64,000 nt of DNA. It comes from Cheilinus undulatus (lineage: Eukaryota > Chordata > Actinopteri > Labriformes > Labridae). The stretch spans positions 31,066,719-31,130,718 of the forward strand of contig NC_054882.1 in NCBI RefSeq assembly GCF_018320785.1, given 5' to 3'. The position numbers were made by a program, and so were the translations under genes. A model generated the notes under the pieces. The model was not told the origin of the DNA. It saw nothing but the letters and a program-made list of their open reading frames with translations, and ran no database searches. Below are positions 12,495 to 22,924 of this stretch, one piece after another (positions within the stretch are counted from its first letter, which is position 1; every line of letters begins with the position of its first letter).

Positions 12495-13570
12495 AATATA
12501 AGTGACTGCATAAATATTCACCCCCTTTAAAATGACTGATCTAATTCAACAGAGGCCCAGCCATTTGGTGTTATTAGTTTCATAGTTAGTGAAATGGAGA
12601 TCACTTGAGTGCAGTGAATACATCTCAAGTGATTGTAGTACAAAGATGTCTGTGTCTGGAAGGTCCAATCACTGGTTAATCAGTATACATGGCTACATTA
12701 CACCATGAAGACAAAGGAACACTCCAAGCAACTCAGAGAAAAGGTTATAGAAAAGTACAAGGTAGAGGATGGAGACAAAACAGCCCCAGGGTTCAGTTAA
12801 ATCCATCATCTAGAAATGGAAGGAATATGGCATGCGTAAATCTGCCTACATCAGGCCATCCTCACAAACTGAGTGACCATGCAAGAGGGAGAGAAGTAAG
12901 AGAGGCCACCAAGACACCTATGACTATTCTGAAGGAGTTACAAGCTTCAGCAGCTGAGCTGGGAGACTGGCAAAGATGAAGAAAACTCATTAAATCTCAG
13001 CTAGAGTTCACCTAAAGGCATATGGGAGACTCCAAGGACAAGTTAAATCCATCAGACAAGACACTATGTTTGGCGGACTAAACACCACACATCACCACAA
13101 ACACACCATCCCCTCTGTGAAGCACGGTGGCAGCATCATGCTGTGCGGATGCTTCTCAGCAGTCAGCCCTGGAAGGCTTGTAAAAGGTAGAGGTTAAAAT
13201 GAATATGGCAAAATATAGGAAAATCCTGGAGGACAATCTTATTCAGTCTGTAAGACTGCTTTTTACAGCAAGCCAATGACACAGAGCACATGTAGCAAAA
13301 GCTACAGATAAAATGGGTTAAAGCCAACAAGGTGAGTGATCTGGAGAGGCAGATAGAGAATTTGTGGCTGGACTTAAAAGGGCTGCTCATGCCTGATTCA
13401 CACCCGTGCATATATTTATACAGTCATTTACTTTATCGTCCATATATTTATTCAACTGAATAGAAATCTGTTTTCAGTTTCATTAAAGGTTTTCTTTTTA
13501 TGGGCCACAGAACTAAATCAGATTGACCATGATTTGTTTATAAAATCAGTTAAAGGGTATAACATCCAAG
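12495..13570 (+). mobile_element. Tc1-like transposon, decayed
   Basis: Plus-strand Tc1 remnant. The left end has ATAAATATTCACCCCCTTT near 12,515. Transposase pieces are KTPMTILKELQASAAELGDW (within 12,689-12,979, the helix-turn-helix/linker region) and [20 protein letters not shown] (about 13,115-13,180, the DDE region). Frameshifts and stops separate them, and the right end near 13,550 is degraded. It belongs to the same family as the copies at 35.8-37.6 kb and 32.9-33.3 kb. Confidence 0.8.
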
Positions 13571-13574
13571 TGTC

Positions 13575-14898
13575 ACCAATTAACCGAAGAGAACATCTTT
13601 GTACTGTATGAGGAGTTTCCTAAACGTGCAGACTCTACTCAGGACGGCCCTGTTGTGGGTTAATGGAGCAGGAACTGCTTTGCTGTGAGGCAATAGGGCT
13701 AGCTTCTTCACCACCACCAGCCCACATGCAAAAGTGTTAACACTTAGAGCAACAGTTTAACACATCATACATTAATGAAGCTGTGAAATGAATAGCTTCT
13801 AATACTGAAATGCAGAGAACTTACTACTGCACTATCTGTACTTGAATATCCTGCTGATAACAATACTGATATGAAAACACAGTGGTTCTTCTTCCTGTCA
13901 TCATTTATAATCTTACAGTTTGTATATTCAACTTCTTTGGTCTGATTATCTTAGACTAAAGTATTTATTGCAGCACAGGTTTTTATGACTAAGCCTAGAC
14001 ACCCATAAATCTATCCTCTACTTCTAATCTACCTCTAATATTGTGGAGTGTAGATAGACAGAGCATCATTACAGCATGATAGTTCGTGTGATAAGACCTT
14101 ATTTACTTTTGAATATCAAACAACTATCCTATGCCTTTGAAGAACCCACATGTCTTCATGTGTGGGAAGACTCCCGGGCTTGCACTCATACTTTTGGTTA
14201 ACCATTATCTTAAATCAGGTTTGGCATGTTTGGCCACAGAATATCAGACTTGATGTGCTCTATGTGTGAAGATGCATGTGTGTGGGTGGAGTGGGCGGGG
14301 CACTTGGTAGGCATCAGCATCTTGGCATATTGGCGTTCAGCTGCAGCAACAGCGCTGCTAGTCCAGTTTGAGGTATTTTTAACTGTCAGCACTAAATGCC
14401 TCATTCAGGCCCACCGTAGCCCCCACCCACCTTGTAACCTCAACCAGAATACCTTCAGTGCTGTTTACACAGCACCACAGGCAGGCTTGCCAGCTGTTTA
14501 CACGTGTGCTAACACTCAGACTCACACACTCTGTTACACATACTTAGAGAAGCACAAGAATGCAGAATTATTTTTTTCTATGCAAGCACAAAACAGATCT
14601 ATAGAAACTCAATCTTCATGAAACTGTTTTCATATTTGCTGATGTATACAGACAAACAGACTCATGCTGTGAGCGTACACATGCACCATGTGATTTGGCC
14701 TGGGCCTGTTCAGTCTGTTGGCACGCTGTAGGAAAGGAATGTGTAAGAATCAGTGCCCACACATCGAGCAGCCGCCCAAAGCTCAAGTTGGCATCACACG
14801 CTGTGGGGAAGCGTACTGAGTGAATAGCAGGAGAGGAATGCAGACAAATAACTTGTCATTATTAAACAATACTGCTGCAATTAAACAGACTCATTCTC

Positions 14899-14935
<37 letters not shown>

Positions 14936-15625
14936 TTAATAAGACCAGGGAGATAATGGGTGGTACTATGTGACGAGACGATGCTTATCGGTGAGAGCCA
15001 GCCAGAGGCCAATCAATCATCTTGGTGAGACAGCTTTATGACTCCTAATGAATTTCTCCCACGCCACCACCAATGCGTGATATTCAATCCCTGCCAAAAA
15101 AAAAAGAATTTGTCTCCAGGCTGAAATCTGAATGCATTTATCTGGCACTTATCTGAATTCGCCCAATTTAAGAGTCTGAACTTTTTCTTCTTGATGAAAG
15201 AGATTGTTTTTTTCTCAGCTACTGTCGAGATGTTTCAACACATCCCCCTGTGCATGCAGTCCTCCACTGGGCCACTGGGCTTCCTCGCCTCTGTGATCTC
15301 CCAGGTCCGTTTGCTGCTAATGAATGAATGAGCCGAGCTGTGGCTGAGCGTCTCTGTATTTTTAGGGCGGTGTGTCTGTGGTCTTAGTGGCTCGTCCCAT
15401 TCAGGGGAATGGGGGGATATTTTTGGCCATGGGCTGAGTTGAGTTCAGGCCCACACAGAATTGCTGACAGACCTAGGCGAGGAGGAAAGAAGGAGGTTTT
15501 CCTATTGGGAGGAAACCAGGCCTGATTATGGTGGGGAATAGGAAACCAAGAGAAAAGGCAGACGACTGCGTTTGAAGGTGAAAGTGCTCGGAAATGTGTG
15601 ACTTTGTTTTGTAGAGTGAGAAAAA
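13575..15625. other. No gene recognised
   Basis: No coding exon identified. The frame at 14,226-14,621 is open by chance, with no domain-like features. It lies upstream of a TC microsatellite. Confidence 0.45.
14902..14931 (+). repeat. (TC)n microsatellite
   Basis: About fifteen uninterrupted TC dinucleotides, likely polymorphic in length. Confidence 0.95.
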
Positions 15626-15629
15626 ATCT

Positions 15630-17035
15630 AATTGCTGAGATGTTTCTACACCTGATTGGAGAACACCTGTGGTAAATCAAATTGGTTGCACATGACTTGG
15701 AAAGCACTCACCTCTCTAAAGATGGCTTTACAGCTGACAATGCATAACAGAGCAAAACCAAGTCATGAGGCTCCAGGAGGACAGCTGTTACTGCAGCCCT
15801 CCACTGGTTTGAGGCAGATTGCCGAGATGGAAGACTTTTGTGATTCCAAGTGGGCTTTCATGTGTTTGGCACTGAGGTCCTGAGCACCACAGGTTTTCAT
15901 TGAGGATATTGCTGTAATTAAATCCATTCAGCTTTCCCTCAACTCTGACCAGTCTCCTGGTCCCTTCTGCTGAAAATCACCCCCACAGCATGATGCTGCC
16001 ACCACCATGCTCAGCTGTTGGGCAGGCGATAAGCAGTGCTTGGTTTCCTTCAGACATAACATTTAGAATTGAGGCCAAACAGTTCAATCTTGGTTTTATC
16101 ACACGAGAATATCTTGTTTCTCACAGTCTGACAGTCCTTTAGGAGCTTTTTTGCAAACGCCAAGTGAGCTTCTGTCTAGCCACTCTGCCATAAAGCGCAG
16201 ATTGGTGGAGGGCTACAGTGATGCTTGTCCTAGTACTTTCCCCCATCTCCACATAGGATCTCTGGAGCTCAGTTAGGGTGTCTATCAGGTTCTTGGTCAC
16301 CTCTCTTACCGAGGCCCTTCTCCACCAATGCTCACTTTTTGGTGACCAGCTCCTGGGAGAGTCCCTGTTGTGCCAAACTTGTTCCATTTGATAATTACGG
16401 AGACCGCAATGCTTTTAGGAACCTTCAGTGCAGCAGAATGTTTTTTGTAGTCTTCATCAATAATCTCTGAACTCTGATGGCAGTTCCTTTGACATCATGG
16501 CTTAACATCATCACCTGCCCAATACCATCCAAAAAGTGAAGCATGGTGGTGGCAGCATCATGCTGTGGGGGACTTTTTTGGCAGCAGGGACTGGGAAACT
16601 GGTCAGTAACAGCTGTCCTTCTGGATCCTCATGGCTTGGTTTTGCTCTGATATGTATTGACAGCTGTGAGGTCTTAGATGGTGTGTGCCTTTCCAAATCA
16701 TGACCAATCAATTTATTTTACCACAGGTGGACTATTATCAAGGTGTAGAAACATCTCAGCAATGATTGAGAGAAATGGGAGGATCTGAGCTAAATTTCAA
16801 GTGTTGTTGCATTGGTTTAAAAATCATGTCAATGTGATACTTCAGTTTTTTATTTTTAATAAATTTGAGAAAATGTCTAAAATTCTGCTTTTACTTTGTC
16901 GTGATGGGGTACTGAGTGTAGATTAACAAGAATAAAAGTGATTTTTTTCAACTGCTGCATCAGGCTGTAACATAACAAAATTGAAAAAGTGAAGGGGGTC
17001 TGAATACCCTCTGAATGCAATGCACTGTATTTTCC
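15630..17035 (-). mobile_element. Tc1-like transposon, rearranged
   Basis: Minus-strand transposase remnant. WSPKSEHWWRRASVREVTKN with ALYGRVARQKLTWRL (16,139-16,387) is the Tc1 DNA-binding/linker region. The opposite strand at about 16,535-16,575 again encodes the DDE-region motif [10 protein letters not shown], so part of the element is duplicated in inverted orientation. The blocks at 15,730-15,790 and 16,605-16,675 are inverted copies around AGAGCAAAACCAAG. The right end carries GGGGTCTGAATACCCTC near 16,996. It is the same family as the copy at 780-2290. Confidence 0.75.
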
Positions 17036-18495
17036 ATTTTTCCTTTTAATATGTTTATTCTCTATAAATTATAACAAAGACACTAATAGGCTTATTTCTA
17101 CAGCTCTCCAGATGCTATTTCAGTTGGCTCACTGATTGGAACAATTTGCATGCTCCGTGTAATGTGGATACAGCTCTCAGGCTATGAATCCTCGTATTAA
17201 TATTTAATTGCCATCAAAGTGTGTTTTCAAAGTATAGAGTGACACTCTGGTCTCTCAGACCAGTCAGTATAGAGCTGATTCCATGGCGGGGTGAGGAGCA
17301 TAGTGTGGTTCCAAAGAGACGACTTTTCGGTCATCCTATCCCTCTCTCATGTGCTTGCACCTGTAGCGCCTCTCCAGCAACAGTAAATCACGTGATCATT
17401 TCCTCTGGAAGAAATCCTAATCCTCATGCCAGATCCGCCCTGGTGCAAGCTGCTACCTCAGCCCAAGACAACGTGAAACCAGAGGCGACGGCATTAAGAA
17501 TTAAAAATGCTAGAAAGTGGTCCCTGTGCGCGCTTTGTTTTGTCATCAGTGTTCCATTAGTGTCACTTTATTCTGCGCCTCCCCTCCTTCTCTTCTCAGT
17601 GCGTTTGAGTCAATATCGGGAAAGCCAGCCCGTTTCTGCCCAAATGGTTACAGTATACCTTCTTCACGCGTAAAGAGCTGACACAGGTTATTAGGCTGAT
17701 CTGTGCAGTGGGAATGGCAGAGAAATAAATCATTGCTGTTAAACATGTGCAATCCCAAGCCCTGAGAAACTGCTCTGGGAAAGATAAGGTGATGCACTTC
17801 AGCTCACAGAAGCTGATAAATTCTAGCAAAGAAAATTTTAAAATCAGTACCATTCAAAGACAGATCGAGGCTCTATTCTCAGAAATTCCTTCCTATATAT
17901 TTACTCCTTTATGTCTTTCTTTTGGAGCAGGATACCTGACTTCCTGGACAGTGGCCTTGGTGTTTACTGGGCCGTCCTGTTGCAGGAAGTCTCATGGACA
18001 TAATACCTATGTGCGGCTCCGGCCGGTGGCCAGTGTGGTGATGTTGAAACAGAAGCAGACCTGACACACAGCTGTTGTTTATGATGTGGCTAGCCCAGTT
18101 TCATGTGCCATGGCCACAAGCCAACCTCACCCTGAATCCACAGATCTATAGTCCCAAGCAAAGCTGTTTTTAAGGGGAAAAAAGTCAGTCATGTCTGTCC
18201 CAGTAGGTCCCTAGCAAAGTAATGTCATCCACTTGCAAGTTATAGCCATGCAACCCTTAAAGTTATCATTGATTTCAACATCCTTATGTCCTGGATGGAT
18301 ATACTGTTATCCCGTAGTTACCAAAGTGTATTTTTGCCTCTCACCAGTTTGCCTCCAAACACAGCTATTGCAGAGAAGATCTTGTTAGTAGTTCAGCTGT
18401 AGTTAAAATCTTTGGATGAGCAACCCTCTGTTTGTGTTTGAATGTTTTCTGTGTTTGCTCTTACTTGTACAAAGTAATCCTGGTAAATTGCACAA
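17036..18495. other. No gene recognised; possible conserved non-coding DNA
   Basis: Single-copy-looking DNA. The segment at 17,100-17,215 contains an octamer ATTTGCAT (17,144-17,151) and ATTA-rich homeodomain-type sites. The frame at 17,221-17,673 is open over 150 codons but has no recognisable domain and no supporting structure. Confidence 0.4.
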
Positions 18496-18499
18496 CACG

Positions 18500-20812
18500 T
18501 TGCACATCAATTCAAAAAAAGTTGGAGCATTGTGTAAAATATAAAGAAAAGCAAAATGCAATGATCTGCAAATCTCATAAACCCATTTTTATTCACAATA
18601 GAGCATAAATAATATATCAGATGTTTAAACTGTGAGACGATTCAACATTTCATGGAAAATATCCACTCATTTTGAATGTGTTGGCAGTGACATGTCTCAA
18701 AAAAGTAGGATCATGGTCATGTTTACAATCATGTAGCATAATTTTTTTTCTAACAACAGTCTTTGGGAGAGGAGTTTTGTCCTTTTGTCGTCTCATGCAG
18801 GATTCTAGCTACAACAGTCCTGGGGCTTCCTTGCAGGATTTTTTGTTTTATGATGTGCTGAATGTTTTCTAATGCTGGAAGGTCAGGTCAGCACCTGGAC
18901 TCTTCTACAGCAAAGGCCTGCTGTTGCAGCATTGTCTTGCTGAAATAAAAAGAGACATTGTCTGGATGGGAGCATATGTTTTTCTATATACATTTCAGCA
19001 TTGACAGTGTCTGTCCAGATGTGCAAGCTGCCCACAGCACAGGTACTTATGCAACCCAGCACCATCAGAGATGTAGGCTTTTGGAGTGTGCATTGATGAC
19101 AAGCTGGATGGTCCCTTTCATCTTTAGTCCACATGACACAATGTCTGTAGCTTTCAAAAAAAATAAAATAAAATAAAATTTTGATTAATCTGACCACAGA
19201 ACAGTTTTCAATTTTTTTTTTGTTTCAGTCCACTTTAAATGAGCCTTAAACCCAGAGAAGATGGTGGTATTTATAGGTTGTGTTTTCATATGGTTTTGTG
19301 GATGGTGTAATAAACTTGTTGACTGACAGTGATATCTGGAAGTGTTCCTAAGCCCATGCAGTGATTTCCAGTGCAGAATCATGTCTGTTTTTAATGCAGC
19401 GAGGGTCCAAAGATCACCAGTATTGACCTGCCTTGTCCCATGCATACAGAGTTCTCCAGATTCTCTGAATCTTTTGATGGTATTATGTACTGTAGATGTT
19501 GGGATAGTGAAAGTGTTCAGGAACATTTTTATGAATTTTTTCCACAAGTTTCAATTAAATTCAACTGCATTTGTCATATGCATTAAAAAGCACAATGTAC
19601 AATCAATGCAATGAATTGAGATTTACCTTATCCACTCTCATCTCATAAAACAATAACAATACTTTGAAGAAGAATAAAGAATTTTTAAGTTTTATAAATA
19701 GTACTGTAGAGATACAAACATTAGAATAAAACAAATACAGCACTAAAAAGCATTAAGTGTTCGTTAGTCTGCCCATCTTTACTTCTGAGAGACTTTTACT
19801 CATTAAAATGCTCATTTTATACCCTGTCATGATACTGACCAGGGGCGTAGCACAGGGGGGAAAAGGGTGCTGATTACACAGGCTCACAGTAGGGAGGGGC
19901 CTTTGAGAGGCCTGCAATGACAATGTGTTTTTATTTATTTATTTTTTCTTAGTAATTAGTGGCATTATTAAATTAAAAGCAACTTAATGAATCGGTCAGC
20001 AGGGGGGCCCTGCTCCACCCTTAAAAATGTACAAAAATCCAGCGCTGCAAATAATGCAAGTAAATTCAGTTTAACCATAGTAAAATTATTGCTCATAAAT
20101 GGGGAAATTATGGTGCAAAATTACATTAAAATGCATGGATATTTGTAAAAAAAAAATGATGCAACATTTGTTGCTTGGCTAGCTGTTTAAAGGGGGGCCT
20201 TGTGTAATATTCTTTCTGGGGGCCCAAAATCCTTAGCTACGCCCCTGATACTGACATCTGTTAGTTCATACGGGGCATGGTAGTCATTCGTTCAGCCATG
20301 ATCAGTTGACAGCCAGCTCAATCACAGCTCTTCCTCTCAACACAGTGGTGTATGTAAATATGTGGTACTCCTCACTAATCCCTGCTTGCATTAATACTGA
20401 TGCAACATGCTGCTGCTGGCAAAGCTTAGCCTCCTCCACCCCAGCCTCCTCCTTTATAGCATAACGCTTATTCCACCCTCATATTCAGATTCATGCTATT
20501 ATGGATTAATTGCTTTTGATGTAATTTATTGTTTTCATCATGCATAACCCTTACCCTTCATTAGTTCAAATTACTTTTCCAGTCTTGTGTTGCCTTGTCC
20601 CTAATTTTTTGACATGTGTTGCTGCCATCAAATTAATAATGAGCTAATATTTTTTCTGAAATGGTAAAATGTCTTGGTTTCAACATCTGATATGTTGTTT
20701 ATGTTCTATTGTGAATAAAATACAGGTTTGTGAGATTTGCAGATCATTGCGTTCTATTTTCATTTACATTTTACACAGCGTCCCAACTTTTTTGCATTAG
20801 AGGTTGTACTGT
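18500..20812 (-). mobile_element. Mariner-like transposon, decayed, interrupted by two insertions
   Basis: Terminal inverted sequences AAAAAAGTTGGAGCATTG (near 18,515) and, in reverse complement, AAAAAAGTTGGGACGCTG (near 20,795) bracket the element. Minus-strand frames give IFSGFKAHLKWTETKKKLKT (19,185-19,547) and NAEMYIEKHMLPSRQC plus FLFQQDNA (18,883-19,197), typical of a mariner-type DDE transposase. Homology stops near 19,550 and resumes near 20,570. The gap includes a complete hAT MITE at 19,840-20,247. The transposase lacks its N-terminal part and is frameshifted. Confidence 0.75.
19840..20247. mobile_element. hAT-type MITE with exact 8-bp target duplication
   Basis: The 408-bp element begins CAGGGGCGTAGC and ends GCTACGCCCCTG, a perfect 12-bp inverted repeat. 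The flanking octamer ATACTGAC is present exactly at 19,832-19,839 and 20,248-20,255. An 8-bp duplication with CAGGGG-type ends is diagnostic of hAT transposition. There is no transposase inside. It sits within the insertion that splits the mariner-like copy, so it is younger than that copy. Confidence 0.92.
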
Positions 20813-20814
20813 TT

Positions 20815-21925
20815 GTGGACATTACCATGAAAACAAACTTCTCTGTCTTTTAGTTCTCATTATAGATTGGATTTATTCAATTGCAGGCACCAAAAATCAA
20901 ATAAACTGTTCTGCCTACTGGCTGCTTGTGCAGTGTAGATGTGGACAGACAGACACTGAGGCAGTAACAGAACTCTCTGCTCCCCGGCCTTCGAGTCATC
21001 TCACTACATCAATAAATACAGCAAAATAACATTAGCAATAACTCGAACTATATCACCAGCCTCTAATATTATAGAATTAGTATCAGTGTTTTAAGGTTTG
21101 GCCATTTAGGTGAAATTCAAAGCCAGGCAGGGAGTAATTTGGACACACAGAAAATTGATTTTGACCATCAGCACTTTCTCATTTTCAAACAGCGCCTGCG
21201 GCTAAATGGGTTAGCCTGTTAAGCACATTACACAGGTAGCTTCTCCTTTCCTCCCCAATGATTATGTGTCCGCCTTGAGCAATTGATATTTCTTGCAAAT
21301 AAGAAAATTATCATATTCCATGACTGGAAAGAGAAATTAAGGCCTGCTGTTATGGAGCTGAGTCTCATGACTGAGAGAGGGAGAGCAAGGAATCTTTTTC
21401 TTTCCTTTTTTTCAGTTTCTTGAGGGAGGGGTGCACATATCAAATGTCCTAAGCTATATTGGAATTGGGGCGCTGTCATGTCTCATCAATAAAAGTACAC
21501 TATGATAGACTGTAAGTAGTGGAGGGAGAACAATGAGAGATGGGAGGACACAATCTTTAACTCTTTGTTAATAATGTAGCTAAGAATATAGGGTGTTGTA
21601 ATAAATCTTTAAGGTCATCTTTAATGTTTGCATGGTTTGTTTCTTTTTAATCATAAGACTTTCTGCACAATAGTGTTGAAGTCACAGAGTGAAACATGTC
21701 AGAGTTGTTTTAACTTCAAAAGTGTCATTTGACACAATTCTGAGAGAAATGGCCTCGAGTGTTGGAGTTATTTGACAGTGTTAACCATCATGAGCCAACT
21801 GATTTAAACTCTGCCAACTGGTAATTCAAATCGGAGCAACCTTTTCCCATCATGCCCTTGGGCAGAGTGTTTTAGATATGTTTCAGTGTTGCCTGTAGTA
21901 CATCACTGATCACTGTACAATTGTT
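20815..21925. other. No gene recognised
   Basis: No coding exon seen. The interval 21,160-21,380 is non-repetitive, mid-GC and free of transposon signatures. It is another candidate for conserved non-coding sequence, untested. Confidence 0.4.
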
Positions 21926-21934
21926 GTGTTAGAC

Positions 21935-22755
21935 CAGTGATACTCAACATGTGGCTCTTTTGTGATGATTTGTGGCTCGTTTATGTCTTAATGTAATAAA
22001 TGAATATTATTCCCCAGAAAACCTTAAAAACAGAAAAACTTGGACCTCAGTAATTATACATTGCAAGTCACATAAATCTGTTTGTTTTTCAAACTTATAC
22101 AGAAAGCTTTGATTGTCAAACTTTATTTTTTTTGTCTTTATATTTCCATTGCCCTTATTTGCAAATTTTTCCCCTTTTTTCTTTTGCTACTTCTAATCAA
22201 TTTTTGCTGCTTTTATCACATTTGTGCCCTTTTTCACCATTATTTGCCACTTCCTGCCCATTTAAACTACCTTTTGCCAATAAATACCACTTGTTTCCCT
22301 ATTTTTTTGCAACTTCTTTTTGCCACTTTTTCCTCCATTTTTGCCATTTTTATCCCATTTTGCCCCTTTTCACCATTTTTGCAACTTTTCACCCATTAAG
22401 ATACTTTTGGCCATTAAATACCACTTATTTACTATTTTTTGCCTTTTTTGCCAATTTCGACTGCTTTTTGCACATTTCAGTCACTTTTTGTGTGTTTTTT
22501 GACCATTTTTTTGCCACCTGTAACTCATTTTTTTTTTGTCACTTCTCAGCCATTTTTGCTGCTTTCTGACCCCTTTTCCACTTCTCCCAATTTTCACCCA
22601 TTTTTGCCTCTTTTTGATAATTTTTGCCACCTTTAGCTTATTTTTAGTGCTACTTCAACCTGTTTTTGCCACTTTTCACCACCTACATTGTGGCTCTTGC
22701 AAAGATATTTTTTCAACAATTTGGTTTTTTGGATGAGCATGGTTGAGTAACACTG
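21935..22755. mobile_element. hAT-like non-autonomous element with internal minisatellite
   Basis: It begins CAGTGATACTCAACATGTGG and ends in GGTTGAGTAACACTG (imperfect inverted repeats). Exact 8-bp copies of TGTTAGAC lie at 21,927-21,934 and 22,756-22,763, so both boundaries are defined. About 550 bp of the interior is a degenerate array of TTTTTGCCAC / TTTTCACCCATTTTTGCC units on this strand. The long open frames across the array are pyrimidine-rich low complexity, not protein. A truncated relative in opposite orientation ends at 63,672. Confidence 0.9.
22130..22685 (+). repeat. Degenerate TTTTTGCCACTTTT minisatellite
   Basis: Irregular tandem units of roughly 20-35 bp, each built around TTTTTGCCAC, CACCCATTTTTG or TTTTCACCATTTTTG. 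T and C dominate the strand. It forms the core of the hAT-like element at 21,935-22,755. Similar arrays lie at 38,270-38,640 (same strand) and 63,060-63,550 (opposite strand). Confidence 0.85.
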
Positions 22756-22763
22756 TGTTAGAC

Positions 22764-22920
22764 ATTTTTGCACCATGAGTGAAGCTATCCTCTGAGTTAG
22801 TCACTCCCTACCTTTCTGCTTACATTAATGCTGATGGACCATGTTGTTGTTGTAGCTGCTAGTCGAAATGTTTGCACCATGAGTGAAGTTATCCACTGAG
22901 TTAGTCCCCAAGCTGGCAGT
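22764..22920 (+). repeat. Short direct repeat TTTGCACCATGAGTGAAG
   Basis: A roughly 40-bp unit beginning TTGCACCATGAGTGAAG occurs at about 22,768-22,803 and again at about 22,870-22,905. An inverted copy lies at about 39,037-39,070 (TTCACTCATGGTGCAA). It is probably a fragment of an interspersed repeat. Confidence 0.7.
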
Positions 22921-22924
22921 CTTT

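Noticed and set aside
14226-14621. 131-codon plus-strand open frame
   Set aside because: No domain or homology I can recognise. It is opposed by a similar frame on the other strand and ends in non-coding-looking sequence.
17221-17673. 150-codon plus-strand open frame
   Set aside because: No recognisable domain, no flanking splice or promoter signals, and unremarkable composition. Probably chance.
22132-22569. 145-codon open frame rich in Phe, Leu and His
   Set aside because: It lies wholly inside the pyrimidine-rich minisatellite. All three frames are open there because T/C-rich sequence lacks stops.
22130-22685. Possible CRISPR-like array
   Set aside because: Units are irregular in length and degenerate, with no conserved repeat/spacer alternation. 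This is a eukaryotic minisatellite.
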